64,000 bases of DNA from Mesorhizobium sp. (GCA_004020315.1 SAQG01000024.1:26530-90529); one strand, 5' to 3'; positions 34,210-43,307 are shown, numbered from the stretch's first letter. Notes: generated by a model not told the origin, from the letters alone. Numbers and translations: made by a program.

Positions 34210-34315
34210 ATGGGGCAGCATAGATGATTCGGTCTGACGGCACAGGATCAAAACGTGAACGACGCTGCGACCGCCCCGGTTGACGCTTTTCGTGCGAGGT
34301 CTTAGGTGAGACGCC

Positions 34316-34861
34316 ATGTCGATCAAGCCGCTCATCATCCTTCCCGATCCCGTCCTGCGCCAGGTTTCGAAACCGGTCGAGCGCGTCGACGGCGCTTTGC
34401 GCAAACTGGCCGAAGACATGCTGGACACCATGTATGATGCGCCGGGCATCGGTCTGGCGGCGATCCAGGTCGGCGAACCGCTGCGCATGCTGGTGATCGA
34501 CCTCGCCAAGGAAGACGAGACGCCGGCGCCGCATGTCTTCATCAATCCCGAAATCCTTGAGAGCGCCGATCAGCGCTCGGTCTACGAGGAGGGTTGCCTG
34601 TCGATCCCGGATTACTATGCCGAGGTGGAGCGCCCCGCCGCCGTGCGGGTGAAATATCTCGATCGCGACGGCAAACTCCAGGAGATCGAGGCCGAAGGGC
34701 TGATGGCGACTTGCCTGCAGCATGAGATTGACCATCTCAACGGCGTTCTGTTCATCGACCATATCTCGAAGCTGAAGCGCGACATGGTGGTGAAGAAGTT
34801 CAAGAAGCTCGCGAGGGAGAAGACGCCGGGCAGCAAGGCGCCGGGCAAATTGGTGGGATAG
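34316..34861 (+). CDS. def: Peptide deformylase
   Basis: A 181-residue metalloenzyme that removes the formyl group from new proteins. All three family motifs are present: GIGLAAIQ (44-51), EEGCLSIP with metal ligand Cys94, and QHEIDHLNG with ligands His136 and His140 and catalytic Glu137. It is normally followed directly by fmt, whose product supplies formylmethionyl-tRNA. Here a toxin-antitoxin pair separates them. The C-terminus has a Lys-rich tail. Confidence 0.95.
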   Translation: MSIKPLIILPDPVLRQVSKPVERVDGALRKLAEDMLDTMYDAPGIGLAAIQVGEPLRMLVIDLAKEDETPAPHVFINPEILESADQRSVYEEGCLSIPDYYAEVERPAAVRVKYLDRDGKLQEIEAEGLMATCLQHEIDHLNGVLFIDHISKLKRDMVVKKFKKLAREKTPGSKAPGKLVG

Positions 34862-34909
34862 GGTATTCTTAAACGCCTGAAATTGCTGTTGAGCAACGGC
34901 CCTTGGTCC

Positions 34910-34924
34910 GATATCATTGATATC
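34910..34924. promoter_or_regulatory. Palindromic operator of the toxin-antitoxin pair
   Basis: GATATCA-T-TGATATC is a perfect 15-base palindrome 16 bases before the antitoxin start. Ribbon-helix-helix antitoxins of this type bind such sites, alone or with the toxin, to repress their own operon. Confidence 0.65.
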
Positions 34925-34940
34925 AAGCTTGGAGGTCCCG

Positions 34941-35228
34941 ATGGGCGATATGCTGATCAGAAATATTCCTGAACCCTTGAAACGCGAGATCGAACAGGCG
35001 GCGCACAAGGGCGGCCAGAGCCTGTCGGGCAAAGCGATCGATCTGTTGCGCAAAGGCATGGTCGCGGAAAGAGCAGCCAAGCCGGAACCGGGTCTTTCAG
35101 CGTGGGACGCGATGCGCTCGGCATTCGCCGCTGAAAACGCGATTGGCGACGAGTTCGCAAAGATCCTGGACGAAATCGAGGCGGAACGGAAACGCGACTT
35201 CGGTCGCCCGGTCGAGGATTTCGAGTGA
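34941..35228 (+). CDS. FitA/VapB-like antitoxin
   Basis: A 95-residue protein with an N-terminal ribbon-helix-helix DNA-binding part (MGDMLIRNIPEPLKREIEQAA) like FitA and related plasmid-stability proteins, then a C-terminal tail that would neutralise the toxin. GGAGG lies five bases before the ATG at 34941. The stop overlaps the toxin start by four bases (GTGA), so toxin translation depends on antitoxin translation. A palindrome just upstream is the probable operator. Confidence 0.88.
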   Translation: MGDMLIRNIPEPLKREIEQAAHKGGQSLSGKAIDLLRKGMVAERAAKPEPGLSAWDAMRSAFAAENAIGDEFAKILDEIEAERKRDFGRPVEDFE

Positions 35229-35650
35229 TTGTCCTCGATATCAACATTGTTTCGGAAGCCAGCAAGCCCGCGCCCGATTCGAATGTTTCCGCGTGGTTTC
35301 GCAAACAGGATTTTCTTGAGCTCTACATGTGTGGCCCCGTCGTCATGGAGCAGTCTTTCGGCGCGGAAAGATTTTTGAACAGGACAGGGTCGGACCGTTA
35401 TGTTCGCGTGCTCGACCACCTGATTTCGCAGCAGTTTGCCGGCCGCATCGTGGATTTTGCCGGCTCAGTCCCCAGGCTAGCTGGGAAGCTCCGCGCCGCA
35501 CGGGAGCAACATGGCCGCCCGATCAGCTTCGCTGACGCGATGATCGCCGCAATCTGCCTGGCGCATGACGCTACGCTCGCGACCCGCAACGTTCGCGACT
35601 TCGACGGGCTTGACCTGAAGCTCGTAAATCCGTTTGAAGCGGGTGCCTGA
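35225..35650 (+). CDS. PIN-domain (VapC/FitB-like) ribonuclease toxin
   Basis: A 141-residue PIN-domain protein. The acidic metal-binding residues are visible: Asp5 in MIVLDINIVSEASKP with Glu11, Asp101-like in ISFADAMIAAICLAHDATLATRN and Asp in VRDFDG. Such toxins cleave tRNA or other RNA and are held inactive by the antitoxin. GTG start inside the antitoxin stop. The central helix usually reading E-L-R-Y-G reads MEQSFGAERFLN here, a departure from the common form, though the active-site acids are kept. The pair sits between def and fmt. Confidence 0.88.
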   Translation: MIVLDINIVSEASKPAPDSNVSAWFRKQDFLELYMCGPVVMEQSFGAERFLNRTGSDRYVRVLDHLISQQFAGRIVDFAGSVPRLAGKLRAAREQHGRPISFADAMIAAICLAHDATLATRNVRDFDGLDLKLVNPFEAGA

Positions 35651-35691
35651 GCCGACTTAACGGCCAGACCAAGACCGGACCCGGAACAAAA

Positions 35692-36627
35692 ATGCCCCTG
35701 CGCGTCATCTTCATGGGTACGCCTGAATTCTCCGTACCGACGCTGCGGGCGATCGCAGATGCCGGATATGAGATAGAAGCCGTCTACACCCAGCCGCCGC
35801 GCGCCGCCGGCCGCCGTGGGCTGGAACTGACGCCGTCGCCGGTGCAGCGCGAGGCGGAGCGGCTGGGCATCGAGGTGCGGACGCCGATGTCGCTGAAAAG
35901 CGAGGCCGAGCAGCGGGCGTTCCGCGCCTTGCGGGCCGATGTCGCAGTGGTCGTCGCCTATGGATTACTTTTGCCCAAACCCATTCTCGAGGCGCCGCGG
36001 CTCGGCTGCCTCAATGGTCACGCGTCGCTGTTGCCGCGCTGGCGCGGCGCCGCACCTATTCAACGCGCCGTCATGGCCGGCGATACCGAGACAGGCATGA
36101 TGGTGATGCGGATGGAGGAAGGTCTGGACACCGGCCCGGTCGCGATGGTCGAAAAATGCGCCATCGGACCCGATATGACGGCCGGCGACCTGCACGATCG
36201 GTTGATGCTCATTGGCGCCGCGCTGATGGCGGAAGCGCTGGCACGGCTGGAACAGGATGCCCTGACATTTACCACCCAGGCGACGTTGGGGGTGACCTAC
36301 GCCAAAAAGATCGATAAAGCGGAGACGCGTGTGGACTGGACGCGGCCTGCCGGCGAAGTCCACAATCATATTCGCGGCCTGTCGCCCTTTCCCGGCGCGT
36401 GGTGCGAGACCGAAATTGGTGGCCGTCTGGAACGGCTGAAACTGCTTCGCTCGACGCTTTCGCAAGGCGCCGGCGAGCCGGGAGGAATTCTCGACGACCG
36501 GCTGACGGTCGCCTGCGGGTCAGGCACGATCAGGCTGGTCGAAGTTCAACGTGCGGGCGGAAGGCCCATTGCCGCGCAGGAGTTTCTGCGCGGGGCCAAG
36601 CTCGAAAAAGGAATGAAATTCTCATGA
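35692..36627 (+). CDS. fmt: Methionyl-tRNA formyltransferase
   Basis: A 311-residue enzyme that formylates initiator Met-tRNA using 10-formyltetrahydrofolate. The N-terminal catalytic domain has RVIFMGTPEFSVPTL. The catalytic residues are Asn108 and His110 in CLNGHASLLPRWRGAAPIQ and Asp146 in MEEGLDTGPV. The C-terminal tRNA-binding domain begins near 205. The residue between Asn and His is Gly, where Ile or Val is more common. It overlaps the next acetyltransferase gene by four bases and is separated from def by the toxin-antitoxin pair. Confidence 0.95.
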   Translation: MPLRVIFMGTPEFSVPTLRAIADAGYEIEAVYTQPPRAAGRRGLELTPSPVQREAERLGIEVRTPMSLKSEAEQRAFRALRADVAVVVAYGLLLPKPILEAPRLGCLNGHASLLPRWRGAAPIQRAVMAGDTETGMMVMRMEEGLDTGPVAMVEKCAIGPDMTAGDLHDRLMLIGAALMAEALARLEQDALTFTTQATLGVTYAKKIDKAETRVDWTRPAGEVHNHIRGLSPFPGAWCETEIGGRLERLKLLRSTLSQGAGEPGGILDDRLTVACGSGTIRLVEVQRAGGRPIAAQEFLRGAKLEKGMKFS

Positions 36628-37133
36628 GCATGATGTCGATACGCGCGGCGACGCCGCGGGACCGCGAGGCGATCCGCCTCGTCGAGGAACACGCATTCGG
36701 CCAGCAGGCGGAGGCCGGACTGGTCGACGCGCTGGTCGCCGGCGGCGATGCCGTCGTCGAACTGGTGGCGGACGAAGATGGACAGGCGGTCGGCCATATC
36801 CTGTTTTCGCGGCTTTTCGTGCAGAACGGCGGCAAGAACTTTCCGGCGGTGGCGCTGGCGCCTCTGGCGGTCGAGCCGTCATTCCATGGCACCGGCATCG
36901 GCGGCGCGCTGGTCCGCGAGGCGCATATCCGCCTGAGGGAAGCCGGCGAGGTGCTGGCGGTCGTGCTTGGCGATCCGGCCTATTATGGCCGATTCGGCTA
37001 CAGCCATGCGCGCGCCGAAAAGTTCGAAAGCGAGTACCAGGGCGAAGCGCTGCAGGCGCTGGCCTGGGGCGAGGCGCCCGAGACCGGCAAGCTGGTCTAC
37101 GCTTCGGCCTTTAGCTCCGCGCTCGCCGCCTAA
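36624..37133 (+). CDS. GNAT family N-acetyltransferase, YhbS-like
   Basis: A 169-residue GNAT acetyltransferase. The acetyl-CoA-binding motif is LAPLAVEPSFHGTGIGGALV (Q/R-x-x-G-x-G/A form: HGTGIG), followed by GEVLAVVLGDPAYYGRFGYSHA, typical of the YhbS group. The ATG at 36624 lies in an ATGA overlap with fmt. A longer open frame upstream is fmt overlap only. It is co-transcribed with fmt and truA by spacing. The substrate is unknown. Confidence 0.9.
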   Translation: MSMMSIRAATPRDREAIRLVEEHAFGQQAEAGLVDALVAGGDAVVELVADEDGQAVGHILFSRLFVQNGGKNFPAVALAPLAVEPSFHGTGIGGALVREAHIRLREAGEVLAVVLGDPAYYGRFGYSHARAEKFESEYQGEALQALAWGEAPETGKLVYASAFSSALAA

Positions 37134-37150
37134 CCTCATCCTGCTTAGGA

Positions 37151-37906
37151 ATGCCGCGTTTTCGCCTCGACATCGAATATGACGGCAGCCGCTATGCCGG
37201 CTGGCAGCGCCAGGCAGACCAGCCTTCGGTGCAGCAGGCGATCGAACAGGCGATCGAGAAGTTCTGCGGCGAGCAGGTTTCCCTGCGCGCCGCCGGACGC
37301 ACCGACGCCGGCGTCCATGCGACCGCTCAGGTGGCGCATGTCGATCTCGTCAAGGCGTGGCCCGGCGACAAGGTGCGCGACGCTGTCAACGCGCATCTGC
37401 AAGCGGCCAAGGCGCGCATCGCCATTCTCGAGGCCGCCGTTGTGCCGGAGAGCTTCGATGCGCGTTTCTCGGCGATCGGCCGCCACTATCTCTACCGCAT
37501 CGTCAACCGGCGCGCGCCGGCGGCGCTCGACAAGGGCAAGATCTGGTGGGTGCCGAAGCGGCTCGACGCCGAGTCTATGCACGAGGCGGCAAAGGTGCTG
37601 CTGGGACGGCATGATTTCACCACGTTCCGCTCGACCCAGTGCCAGGCCGACAGCCCGATCCGGACCCTCGACCGGCTGGATGTCAGTCGGCTGGGTGACG
37701 TGATCGAAGTGCGAGCCTCAGCGCGCTCGTTCCTGCACAATCAGGTGCGCTCGATGGTCGGCTCGCTGAAGCGCGTCGGCGAAGGCGGCTGGACAGTTGC
37801 CGACCTGAACGCGGCGCTCGACGCGCGCGACCGTGCCGCCTGTGGCCAGGTGGCGCCGCCCGACGGGCTTTTTCTCGTCGGTGTGGACTATCCGAAGGTC
37901 GACTAA
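37151..37906 (+). CDS. truA: tRNA pseudouridine(38-40) synthase
   Basis: A 251-residue pseudouridine synthase that modifies positions 38-40 in the tRNA anticodon arm. The catalytic Asp52 lies in RAAGRTDAGVHATAQ, with RFRLDIEYDGSRYAGWQRQ at the N-terminus and FLHNQVRSMVGSL in the C-terminal half, all typical for TruA. It follows the acetyltransferase by 17 bases and ends in a four-base overlap with a convergent membrane-protein gene. Confidence 0.96.
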   Translation: MPRFRLDIEYDGSRYAGWQRQADQPSVQQAIEQAIEKFCGEQVSLRAAGRTDAGVHATAQVAHVDLVKAWPGDKVRDAVNAHLQAAKARIAILEAAVVPESFDARFSAIGRHYLYRIVNRRAPAALDKGKIWWVPKRLDAESMHEAAKVLLGRHDFTTFRSTQCQADSPIRTLDRLDVSRLGDVIEVRASARSFLHNQVRSMVGSLKRVGEGGWTVADLNAALDARDRAACGQVAPPDGLFLVGVDYPKVD

Positions 37907-38496
37907 GCCGGCGCACCGATGCCGAGCAGCGCCTGCAGACTAAACAGAACGACCAGAGACGCCACGAACATGCCGGCGAAGACAGCGCTGCCGACAGCCG
38001 CGCCCCTGCCGATGGCGACGTTTGTCATCCGCCAGGTCAGGATCATCGACAGCGCAAACAAAAGCAGCGACGCCAGTACGGCGAACTCGTTGGCGGACGG
38101 CAGGAAAAGCCTGATCAACGCCGCTGGCAGCATTATCCAGGCAATGATCGCCGACGCCCAGTTGCTGGCGACGACATAGTGGACGAAACGCGCGCCAATG
38201 CCGGCGCGCGGCGCGACAAGGGCAAGGCCGACAAGCGGCAACACCCAGGCGCCGATGTCGACCGTCGCCAGACGGACCAGCGTGCTGAAGCGCCCCGCGA
38301 ATGCATTCGGATCGCCGATCTCGTTGGCGACGCCGACCCAACCGACGATCAGGGCCGGTGCCGCGACGACGATGGCGAAGAAAGAATTCCAGAAACCGTC
38401 GGCCGAAAGGTCGAGCTGGCGCAGCCCGTCGGCCTTGCCGAGCATCAGTCGCCAGGCGCCGTTCAGCGAGGCATAGGTTTCATCCGACGAAAGCAT
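37903..38496 (-). CDS. Multi-spanning membrane protein of unknown function
   Basis: A 197-residue hydrophobic protein with about five or six spans after a soluble N-terminal part (MLSSDETYASLNGAWRLMLGKADG). The pattern of a short amphipathic start followed by evenly spaced spans is reminiscent of Yip1-like proteins, but I cannot assign it. It lies two bases from the dapE stop on the same strand and convergently overlaps truA, so it is probably co-transcribed with dapE. Confidence 0.75.
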   Translation of the reverse strand: MLSSDETYASLNGAWRLMLGKADGLRQLDLSADGFWNSFFAIVVAAPALIVGWVGVANEIGDPNAFAGRFSTLVRLATVDIGAWVLPLVGLALVAPRAGIGARFVHYVVASNWASAIIAWIMLPAALIRLFLPSANEFAVLASLLLFALSMILTWRMTNVAIGRGAAVGSAVFAGMFVASLVVLFSLQALLGIGAPA

Positions 38497-38498
38497 GA

Positions 38499-39698
38499 TT
38501 ACGATAAGTCTCGCTCGAACCAGTCTTCGATGAAGCGCTGATAGATCTGCGTCAGTGTCTCAAGGTCGGCAAGCGCGACGCGTTCATCGACCATGTGCAT
38601 GGTCTTGCCGACCAGGCCGAACTCGACCACCGGACAATAGTCCTTGATGAAGCGCGCGTCGGAGGTGCCGCCGGAGGTGGAAAGCGCCGGCCTCCTGCCG
38701 ATCACCGCCTTGACCGAACCGCTGAGCGTTTCGATCAGCCGGTCGTCGCGGGTGAGGAAGACATGGCTCGGCCGATCGCGCCAGACGAGCTCGTAATCGA
38801 CCGGCGTCGTCTTGCCGGCCCGGTATTTCTTGCGCTTTGCCGCCTTGTCGAGACGGTTGTGGATTTCCGCTTGGATGGTCTCGGCGGTCCATGTGTCGTT
38901 GAAGCGGATGTTGAAGGTGGCGGTCGCCTTTGCCGGAATGACATTGGTGGCCGGATTGCCGACGTCGATCGAGGTCACCTCCAGATTGGTCGGCTGGAAG
39001 TCCTTGGTGCCCTTGTCGAAGACGGGGTGCAGCAACGCTTCGACCAGTGTCATCAGCCCGCGTACCGGATTGTCGGCAAGCTGCGGGTAGGCAGCGTGGC
39101 CCTGGCGGCCGTTGACGATGATGCTGCCGGACAGAGAGCCGCGCCGGCCGATCTTGATCATGTCGCCCAACGCGTCGGGATTGGTCGGCTCGCCGACGAT
39201 AGAGGCGTCCCATTTCTCGCCCTTGGCGGCCGCCCATTCGAGCAGCTTTGTCGTGCCGTTGATGGCTGGTCCTTCTTCGTCGCCGGTGATCAGCAGCGAG
39301 ACCGAGCCTTTCAGGCCGCCTTTCGACTCGATATGGCGCGCCACCGCGGCGATGAAACAGGCGATGCCGCCCTTCATGTCGACGGCGCCGCGACCGAACA
39401 TCTCGCCTTTGGCGATCTCGGCAGCGAAAGGCGGATACGTCCATGAGGTCTCGTCGCCGACCGGCACCACGTCGGTATGCCCGGCGAACATCAGGTGCGG
39501 ACCGTTGCCGGAGCGCCGTGCATAGAGATTTTCGATATCGGGCGTGCCTCCTTCCGAAAAGACCGGGCGCTCGACGGAAAAGCCGAGGGGTTTCAGCATT
39601 GTTTCCAGCGTGCTCAGTGCCCCGCCCTCAATAGGCGTCACCGAGGCGCAGCGGATGAGGGCGGCGAGATTTTCAGCGGGATCGGTCGGCAACGTCAT
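38499..39698 (-). CDS. dapE: Succinyl-diaminopimelate desuccinylase
   Basis: A 399-residue di-zinc enzyme of the M20 family that makes LL-diaminopimelate for lysine and peptidoglycan. Metal and catalytic residues are seen in MFAGHTDVVPVGD (His74, catalytic Asp76), GRGAVDMKGG (Asp107), ITGDEEGPAINGT (Glu141, Glu142) and STSGGTSDARF. The ATG at 39698 gives the usual N-terminus MTLPTDPAENLAALIRC; a TTG nine codons upstream is less likely. dapD lies 2.6 kb away on the same strand, separated by a cyclase, a broken gene and a DUF805 gene. Confidence 0.95.
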   Translation of the reverse strand: MTLPTDPAENLAALIRCASVTPIEGGALSTLETMLKPLGFSVERPVFSEGGTPDIENLYARRSGNGPHLMFAGHTDVVPVGDETSWTYPPFAAEIAKGEMFGRGAVDMKGGIACFIAAVARHIESKGGLKGSVSLLITGDEEGPAINGTTKLLEWAAAKGEKWDASIVGEPTNPDALGDMIKIGRRGSLSGSIIVNGRQGHAAYPQLADNPVRGLMTLVEALLHPVFDKGTKDFQPTNLEVTSIDVGNPATNVIPAKATATFNIRFNDTWTAETIQAEIHNRLDKAAKRKKYRAGKTTPVDYELVWRDRPSHVFLTRDDRLIETLSGSVKAVIGRRPALSTSGGTSDARFIKDYCPVVEFGLVGKTMHMVDERVALADLETLTQIYQRFIEDWFERDLS

Positions 39699-39796
39699 GG
39701 GCAAAAGCGATAGTCGAAAGAGCAAGGCCTGTCACGGCCAGACATAAGGGCCAGCCATCCCGCCGATATTATGGTTTCGTGCCGTATAGTCGCAGG

Positions 39797-39928
39797 CCTA
39801 ATAAATGTCGCCCAAAAGCATGCGCTCGCCTTGACCCGTGGGTGCACAGCGGTTTTGGGACAACAACATGCATAAGAACAATGACTTAAAGCGCGTCGCA
39901 TGAATCGCTTCAGACGCGACGCGCTTTA
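39797..39928. repeat. Second, diverged copy of the rhizobial double palindrome
   Basis: In reverse orientation relative to 28597-28699. AAAGCGCGTCGC pairs with GCGACGCGCTTT (39888-39927); the complement then continues through TTATGCATGTTG, AAAACCGCTG and GGGCGACATTTATTAGGCC. The second palindrome's arms have diverged and no longer pair fully. It fills most of the gap upstream of dapE, where no gene is seen. Confidence 0.75.
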
Positions 39929-39981
39929 GGCGGATATGGATGGACGGAGGCGACAAAAGGCCCCAATGATCGCTTTGATTG

Positions 39982-41082
39982 TCAGTTCGCCGCCCGCACA
40001 TGCGCCCAGTAACGGCCCTTGCCGGTGCGCTTGGCTTCATAGAGCGCGTGATCGGAACAGGTGAGAAGAACTTCCGGCTCGCCGCCGTCGGCAGGCGCGA
40101 AGGCGCTTCCAATGCTCAACCCGATGGGTATGGCGGTGCCCACGCCAAGGTCGAAAGGTACCGAAATTTTCTCAATGGCCCGCTTTGCCAGGTAGGTGGC
40201 TTCGATCTCGGATGTGCCGGGCAGCAGGATGACGAATTCGTCGCCGCCGATGCGAAAGACCACATCCCCCGGTCGGAAAGCGCGTTTCAGTCGTTCGGCC
40301 ACCTTGCGCAGCAGCATGTCGCCGATCGCGTGGCCGAAGCGGTCATTGACGTGTTTGAAGCCGTCGAGATCCATGCTGAGAACGGCAAACGGCCTGCCGC
40401 CATTTGCGGCCGGTGCCGCAAGCTCGCTGCACATGCCGCGCAGTTTCTCCTGAAGGAAGATGCGGTTTGGCAGGCCGGTCAGTGCGTCCTTGATCGCCAG
40501 ATCGCGATTGTCCAGTTCGGCGCGGATCATGCGGGCGTTGATCGCATGATTTTGAAGCAGCACGATGATGACGCCGGCCACATAGAACGGCACTTGAATT
40601 CCGACGATCGACATACCGGGCGCCGGAGAAAACATCGCGCCAGCCAGGAAAGGCAGGCTTACGGCCAGCATGACGAATATGGCGTAGCGCGGCGTCGCTG
40701 CGTTGCGGGACGACACCACGCCAACGACGCCTGCGACATTCAGGGCAGCCAGCACGGCGAGCGCCATATCCCCGCTGACGACGCAGCCATAGCAGCCGAG
40801 GCCGAAAATAACCGACCACGGCCCCCCGGCGGCCATGAGGCCTGCCAGCGGCCCCGTTCCCCCGCGCTTGCGGGCCCGCTCACATTCCCGCATCAGCAGG
40901 AAGCGGACGGCGAACAGGATGAGGTCTGCGGCGATCCAGGCGTAAGGCCACCGGTCGCCGGTGATGACCGCGGCGCTGACTGCCAGCACCAGGACGCTGA
41001 TGGTGCCGAACAGGACAGCGAATTTGCGGTCGAAGGTGGTGTCGAGAAGCCGCGCGCGGACCGCTTCGGGTTCAGCTCTCAT
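39982..41082 (-). CDS. GGDEF diguanylate cyclase, membrane-bound
   Basis: A 366-residue protein with about six membrane spans in its N-terminal half (a sensor or localisation module) and a C-terminal GGDEF domain. The active motif is FRIGGDEFVILL, and the product-inhibition I-site RPGD lies five residues before it, so it looks like an active, feedback-controlled cyclic-di-GMP synthase. The start is not certain. I chose the ATG at 41082 (MRAEPEAV), because upstream residues to 41220 are Arg-rich and atypical. It is monocistronic. Confidence 0.88.
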   Translation of the reverse strand: MRAEPEAVRARLLDTTFDRKFAVLFGTISVLVLAVSAAVITGDRWPYAWIAADLILFAVRFLLMRECERARKRGGTGPLAGLMAAGGPWSVIFGLGCYGCVVSGDMALAVLAALNVAGVVGVVSSRNAATPRYAIFVMLAVSLPFLAGAMFSPAPGMSIVGIQVPFYVAGVIIVLLQNHAINARMIRAELDNRDLAIKDALTGLPNRIFLQEKLRGMCSELAAPAANGGRPFAVLSMDLDGFKHVNDRFGHAIGDMLLRKVAERLKRAFRPGDVVFRIGGDEFVILLPGTSEIEATYLAKRAIEKISVPFDLGVGTAIPIGLSIGSAFAPADGGEPEVLLTCSDHALYEAKRTGKGRYWAHVRAAN

Positions 41083-41236
41083 CGGTGAAGAAAACCAGAC
41101 GAACAGCCGCGCGCCGGCGCTTCGCTTTCCGCGTGTTTTCGGGTCGGCCAAGGGTTCGTCGTGTGCCAGTCGAGTGCTCCGTGTCGGTCGACACAGTCTC
41201 CACGGGGCATGCTGGACCAAGGTGATTAAGATTAGC

Positions 41237-41889
41237 TTAGGTGCCTGGACGAGCCGACCGCAACGGACCGTCGATCAGCGTGATCTTTTGCCAGATCTTC
41301 CGCGACAGATTGGAGCTCAGGGACTCGATGTCGTTGACGCCATCGACGACCACACTATCGTTGACCGACTGGGCGAACAGCGCGGCGATCTTGCCGGTGA
41401 ATGCGATGTCGGCTTGAAATCGGTTGAAAGCGCTGCCGGATCCTTGGTCAGCTGATGCATGTCGATGACATGGATCAGCGATCGCAAGCCGTGAAGCTTG
41501 CGAAACACTTGCTTGCGCTTGATGCGCTCCTCGGCTCGGATCAAGGCCAGGAAGCCGAGCACCGCGAGGATGATCATGTTGATCAAGGATTCGATGCCTT
41601 GCACCGACTGGACGGCATCGTGGGTTCCCGAAATACGGCCGAGCGGCAGGATGGTGCCGACGAACAGGAACATCAGCGCGCCGGCGGCAAAGGCGGCGAT
41701 GACGACGCCGCGCAGCCACCAGATCGGCGCCTCCAGCGCCTTCGCCGCCGTGGCCAGATCACGCGACAGCGACACAAGTTCAATGGCGACGCCACGCAAG
41801 CCTGCATCGGGAAAACGCTCGGCGACGCGTTTTTCCAGTCGCTCGGCCGTTTCGATGATCAGCTTCGAATCAAGCGTGCGGTAGCGCAT
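41237..41889 (-). pseudogene. Conserved membrane-protein gene broken by a frameshift
   Basis: The N-terminal 155 codons (MRYRTLDSKLIIETAERLEKR through two or three spans to VIDMHQLTKDPAALS) are in one frame. The natural C-terminus (TGKIAALFAQSVNDSVVVD, then NDIESLSSNLSRKIWQKITL) continues in another, with the switch near 41395-41405. From memory of homologues, about 20 residues between the two parts, including a YLDYC element, are missing, so a small deletion with frameshift is likely rather than a base-calling slip. Without the shift the first frame ends in a low-complexity tail at 41317. Function of the family unknown. Confidence 0.65.
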
Positions 41890-41910
41890 GGCTAGATGCC
41901 CGACCGGCGC

Positions 41911-42282
41911 TCAGGATTCGGCGGGCGCATTGGTGCGGTTGCCGTAGCGGTTGGGTCCGGGATCACTTTTGAAAAAGGCCAAAATGATAAGGAGAATGGC
42001 GCCGACGATGAGTGAGATCAATGCGTAGTAGGTGGGCTTGCCGAAATCATGGAACCGCTTCGCCGTTAGCGCAAAGGTCGACCATGCCGAGACAACCACA
42101 GCGATCCACCAGGCGAGCGCCCAGTATTGACTTGCGGCGGTGCCTAGCGGCGTTCGCGAGAACTGGTAGAGCAGAAAAAGCTGAACCAGGAGGGGCAAAA
42201 GACCCGCCAAAACATAGGCACTGGGGTTCACTCGCCCGGAAAGGCTGAAGAAAAGCCATAGAAATCTAGGTCTGTCGAGCAA
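41911..42282 (-). CDS. DUF805 family membrane protein
   Basis: A 123-residue, four-span membrane protein of the DUF805 family. It has LFFSLSGRVNPSAYVLAG at the start and the family mark KRFHDFGKPTYYALISL in the second half. The only available start in a good position is TTG at 42282, with a weak ribosome site. It lies 26 bases from the dapD stop on the same strand. Function unknown; family members are common inner-membrane proteins. Confidence 0.8.
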   Translation of the reverse strand: MLDRPRFLWLFFSLSGRVNPSAYVLAGLLPLLVQLFLLYQFSRTPLGTAASQYWALAWWIAVVVSAWSTFALTAKRFHDFGKPTYYALISLIVGAILLIILAFFKSDPGPNRYGNRTNAPAES

Positions 42283-42308
42283 TCGGGTGCGTCCGTTCTT
42301 TGCAAAGA

Positions 42309-43163
42309 TTAATCGCGAAGCAGTTCATTGATCGAGGTCTTGGAACGGGTCTTGGCATCGACCCGCTTGACGATGACGGCGCAGTAGAGGCTCGGGCCAG
42401 GCTCGCCATTGGGCAACGGCTTGCCGGGCATCGAGCCGGCGACGACGACGGAATTGCCCGGCACTTCGCCGTAGAAAACCTCACCGGTGGCGCGGTCGAC
42501 GATCTTCGTCGACTGGCCGATGAAGACGCCCATGCCGAGCACCGAGCCCTCGCGCACGATACAGCCTTCGACCACTTCGGAGCGTGCGCCGATGAAGCAA
42601 TTGTCCTCGATGATGGTGGGGCTGGCCTGCATCGGCTCCAGCACGCCGCCGATGCCGACGCCGCCCGACAGATGCACATTCTTGCCGATCTGGGCGCAGG
42701 AGCCGACCGAGGCCCATGTGTCGACCATGGTGCCGCCGTCGACATAGGCGCCGACATTGACGAAGGACGGCATCAGCACGGCACCTGGAGCGACATAGGC
42801 GGAGCGCCGCACGATCGACGACGGCACGGCGCGGAAACCTGCCTTCTCGAAATCGATGGCGCTCCAGCCGTCGAATTTCGACGGCACCTTGTCCCACCAC
42901 ACGGCCTGGCCGGGACCACCCTTGATGATCTCCATCGGGTTGAGCCGGAACGACAACAGCACGGCTTTCTTCAGCCACTGGTTGACATGCCATTTGCCGT
43001 CGGCATGGCGCTCGGCAACGCGGGCGACACCCCGGTCGAGCAGGTCGAGCGCCGACTGGATGGCGTCGCGCGTTGCGCCGCGGGTTGCCGTCGAAATCGT
43101 CTCGCGTTCCTCGAAGGCTTCTTCGATGGTCTTTTCGAGGCTCGCCAGATCGGGCTTCGACAT
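42309..43163 (-). CDS. dapD: Tetrahydrodipicolinate N-succinyltransferase
   Basis: A 284-residue trimeric acyltransferase that succinylates tetrahydrodipicolinate in the lysine/diaminopimelate route, two steps before the reaction of DapE. The left-handed beta-helix hexapeptide repeats run from about residue 115 to 225 (PGAVLMPSFVNVGAYVDGGT, IGKNVHLSGGVGIGG), and the N-terminal domain has KWHVNQWLKKAVLLSFR. Length and start are standard. It is divergent from the LOG-family gene across 144 bases. Confidence 0.96.
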   Translation of the reverse strand: MSKPDLASLEKTIEEAFEERETISTATRGATRDAIQSALDLLDRGVARVAERHADGKWHVNQWLKKAVLLSFRLNPMEIIKGGPGQAVWWDKVPSKFDGWSAIDFEKAGFRAVPSSIVRRSAYVAPGAVLMPSFVNVGAYVDGGTMVDTWASVGSCAQIGKNVHLSGGVGIGGVLEPMQASPTIIEDNCFIGARSEVVEGCIVREGSVLGMGVFIGQSTKIVDRATGEVFYGEVPGNSVVVAGSMPGKPLPNGEPGPSLYCAVIVKRVDAKTRSKTSINELLRD

Positions 43164-43307
43164 GAATTCGCTCCATTACCAAGCTGTTAAGGGGCCGCAC
43201 CTTAACCTGTTTTGAAAGTCGCCGGACCCTATGTGAAGGCTTGGTGAGGGTCAATCGCGGCTGCGTCACGGGACGGCGCAAGTGAATAATTGGACGGGTA
43301 AGGTGAT

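Noticed and set aside
35225..35650. Toxin as inactive because of a changed central motif
   Set aside because: The acidic active-site residues are all present, so loss of function is not supported.
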